From positions 1,066,623 to 1,130,622 of the forward strand of contig JAJVDF010000139.1 in the NCBI GenBank assembly GCA_022410635.1: a stretch of 64,000 bases of DNA, in the 5' to 3' direction. The position numbers and the translations under genes were made by a program. Positions 50,301 to 53,300 of this stretch are shown in pieces. The stretch is from Tretioscincus oriximinensis (lineage: Eukaryota; Chordata; Lepidosauria; Squamata; Gymnophthalmidae). Under the pieces are notes generated by a model, which worked only from the letters and a program-made list of their open reading frames with translations, was not told the origin of the DNA and did no database searches. The number at the start of each line of letters is the position of its first letter. Position 1 is the stretch's first letter.

Positions 50301-53300
50301 ACCTTTGCCCCCTTTCCATTGGCAAACATGATCTATCTCCCGTTATCCCTTATCTTAGCCTATAATAAGGGCTGTGATCGCCAGTCATACTGTTTATGAT
50401 TTCATCTTAACCATTAAAGATATGGTACTCTGACAATCACAAACAAACAGCATCCCTACGGTACCTTTATTTTTTCTACTCAACTGTTTTTTTAAGCAGC
50501 CCACACATTGGTGTGGCTTTTTGCTTATTGGACAGCTCCTTCTGATGGCTTCAAGGCCTTCCAGGACTATCAAGGTCTTCCTGGAAGCAGGAAGTGTGGG
50601 CTACATGAAAATGTTTGTGCAGTGAATAAGATAATGGTATTAATGAAATGTGGGAGGCTGGGGCAAGATGAGGGGAGGCCAAGTGCTTGTTGGGAGAGAG
50701 TTGGGGTGCAAGATACTAGGCACAAAACAGTTGAACATTTGAAGGTTGAAGAAATTGAGTCTTCCATAGCCAGCATTCGTCTCACTTGCCAGGTTTTTTG
50801 GGTTGGTATAGTGTGTCATGTTCCATTGTTCCATATCTAGACCACCTCATTCTTAAAACTAAATCTATTCTTGCAGGCTCCATGCCAACCAACTATGAAC
50901 GCTATTATGGCTTTACTAGATTTGCCATTGAGCTGAATGAGTTAGATCCAGCCATGAAAGATCTTCTCCCAAGAACAGATGCTCGCTTCAGACCTGACCA
51001 AAGGCAAGAAGCTCTTCCTGTGTTTAATCTTTCGTGAGCAACTTTNAATTCAATGTTGCAAAAGGCGTCCTATTTCAGGAACTGTTTAATTCATTTACCT
51101 GTTTGGAAAGTTTCTTACAATAGAAACATTTGATTGCCTGGACTTTATCTTGAATTTCCTTAGCCTGATGAAAGTTGCCGTTTCAAAAAGGGGAGGGGAA
51201 TATCAGTTTGACGAAAAATGAACATCATTGTGTACTTCTAGGGAGTAAAAGAAATGAATATCNCCATTACTTCTGAAGTCATTTGAATTTCCCATTCACT
51301 GTGAATTCAGAACCACAATTCCTGGTTGCTGTTTTATCTTGAATGACTGTTGGTGGGTAAGGAAGTCCTCCCGCCCCCTCCATAGAGATGTTCCAGTCCA
51401 GCAGGGCAGGGGCTTAGTCTGGTGGGGGCACGTAATTGACAAGGAGGTCAGAGAAAGCCTGAGGGGACAATGGGGGGATGGCCAGGCTGATGAGGTAAAG
51501 AGTGGGAACAGAGAGTCCCATGGGGTATAAAGTTGTTAGTTTTATAGGGCTTCAATTCAAGAATAATGAGAACAAGTAGATTTGTTGCAGGATGTTTATT
51601 CAAAAGTCTAAGTCCGGAAGTAAAGTCAGCAGTCGGAGACTAGCTTCCATAACAACTAAAGAAACAATTTCAGAGAAATAGCCATGTTAGTCTAGCAGAA
51701 AGTCCAGCNAAGGAGCTAGCAGCACTTTGAGACTAACTTGAGAAAAGTGGTTGGCATAAGCTTTCGTAGACAGGTCTGAAGAAGTAGACCTGTCTACGAA
51801 AGCTTATGCCAACCACTTTTCTCAAGTTAGTCTCAAAGTGCTGCTAGCTCCTTTGCTGAACTAAAGAAACAGAACAGGAAGTGACAGAGGAATGATNATT
51901 ATAAAGCAGGGTCGAGGGGCCGCCTCTCGGCACCCACTAGCCAATTAGGAGACATAAATCACACGTCGAAAACTTCCCATTGGCGCTAAAGGAATTAAAA
52001 AAGACGGAAAAGGATAGAGATCCCTAACAGCCGTATCCGTCACCGCAAAGCACCAGGGGCACGTGGGAAGACCCAGGGGAGTCANAGGAGGACATAAGAA
52101 CATAAGAGGAGCCCTGCTGAATTGGCCCGAAGTCCATCTAGTCTGGCATTCTGTCTCACACAGAGGGCCACCAGTAGCACCTGGGGAAAAGCTTCACCTA
52201 TTCCCAACTCCCTGCAAATGATATTTGAGGAATCCTGCCAGTTGCTCCATCTCAGAGGCAATATCAAGATATCCATCCATCCTATTAGCTGTTCATACCC
52301 TTGGCGTCTATGAACTTATCTAATCCTGTCTTAAAGCTATCCAGGCTGCTAGCTACCATCATCACTTCTGGAAATAAATTCCAAAGGCTGATGACCCTCT
52401 GGGTGAAAAAATACTTTCCTTACACAGAAAAAAGTGTATCGCTCTCCAGGCATTGCCATCTTTGGGCCTGCATTTCAGCAGGAAGGAGGAGCCTGCAGAT
52501 GCCCATGCCAACCCATAGCACTGCCACTGCTATGCTGCCAGGGATGAACGGGTGCAAAGGAGCCTCAGCCACTGCCTCTGGGTGTCGCATAAGGTCACGG
52601 CTGTTTTGAACCACTGGTCAGCCAGATACAAGGCACACGAGAACTGCTACATGCGGGAAATTCAAATGGCTCCAATGGTAAATGGAATATTCATTCATCA
52701 TCCCTTAGGGAGCCCCAATGCATCTGAAAAACGGTGGCCACTAATTACTACTGATGCATTGTCACGAGATGGTATATTCTAAAGAAAAAAATATGTTGCT
52801 CGTTTCCAATGATTGATTGTATTTACATATAGTTACCACTGTTTGCTAGCACATAAATCCTTAGAATTGTTTGATAGGTTGTAAGTATCTCAACTCCATT
52901 TAGACTCTGTCCCCACTGAGCCTTATCCTGGGTTATATCTCGGTACAGAGTTTGGTCATCCACATGCCAGTGTAGGCTGTGGCAGGCCCCATTCGGAGCC
53001 TGCCATAGCCTACACTAGCATGTAGATGGCAGGCTCCTATTCTGAGGTATAGCTAAGAATAAGGCTCAGTGGGGACAGGGCCTAACTGAAATTTGATCAT
53101 TCAGTAGCTCTTGAAATGTAAGATTCGTGTTTCTTTTTATTGTTTTGTTTTGAGTTGTAGCTTTTTTGCCCTGTTTCCTGAAAGTTCTTNGTTTTTCACT
53201 GTAGGCTTTTAGAAGAAGGGAATTTAGAAGCAGCGGCAGCAGAAAAACTAAGAATAGAAGAGCTCCAGAGAAGTCGAAGGCGCTACTTGGAAGAAAACAA

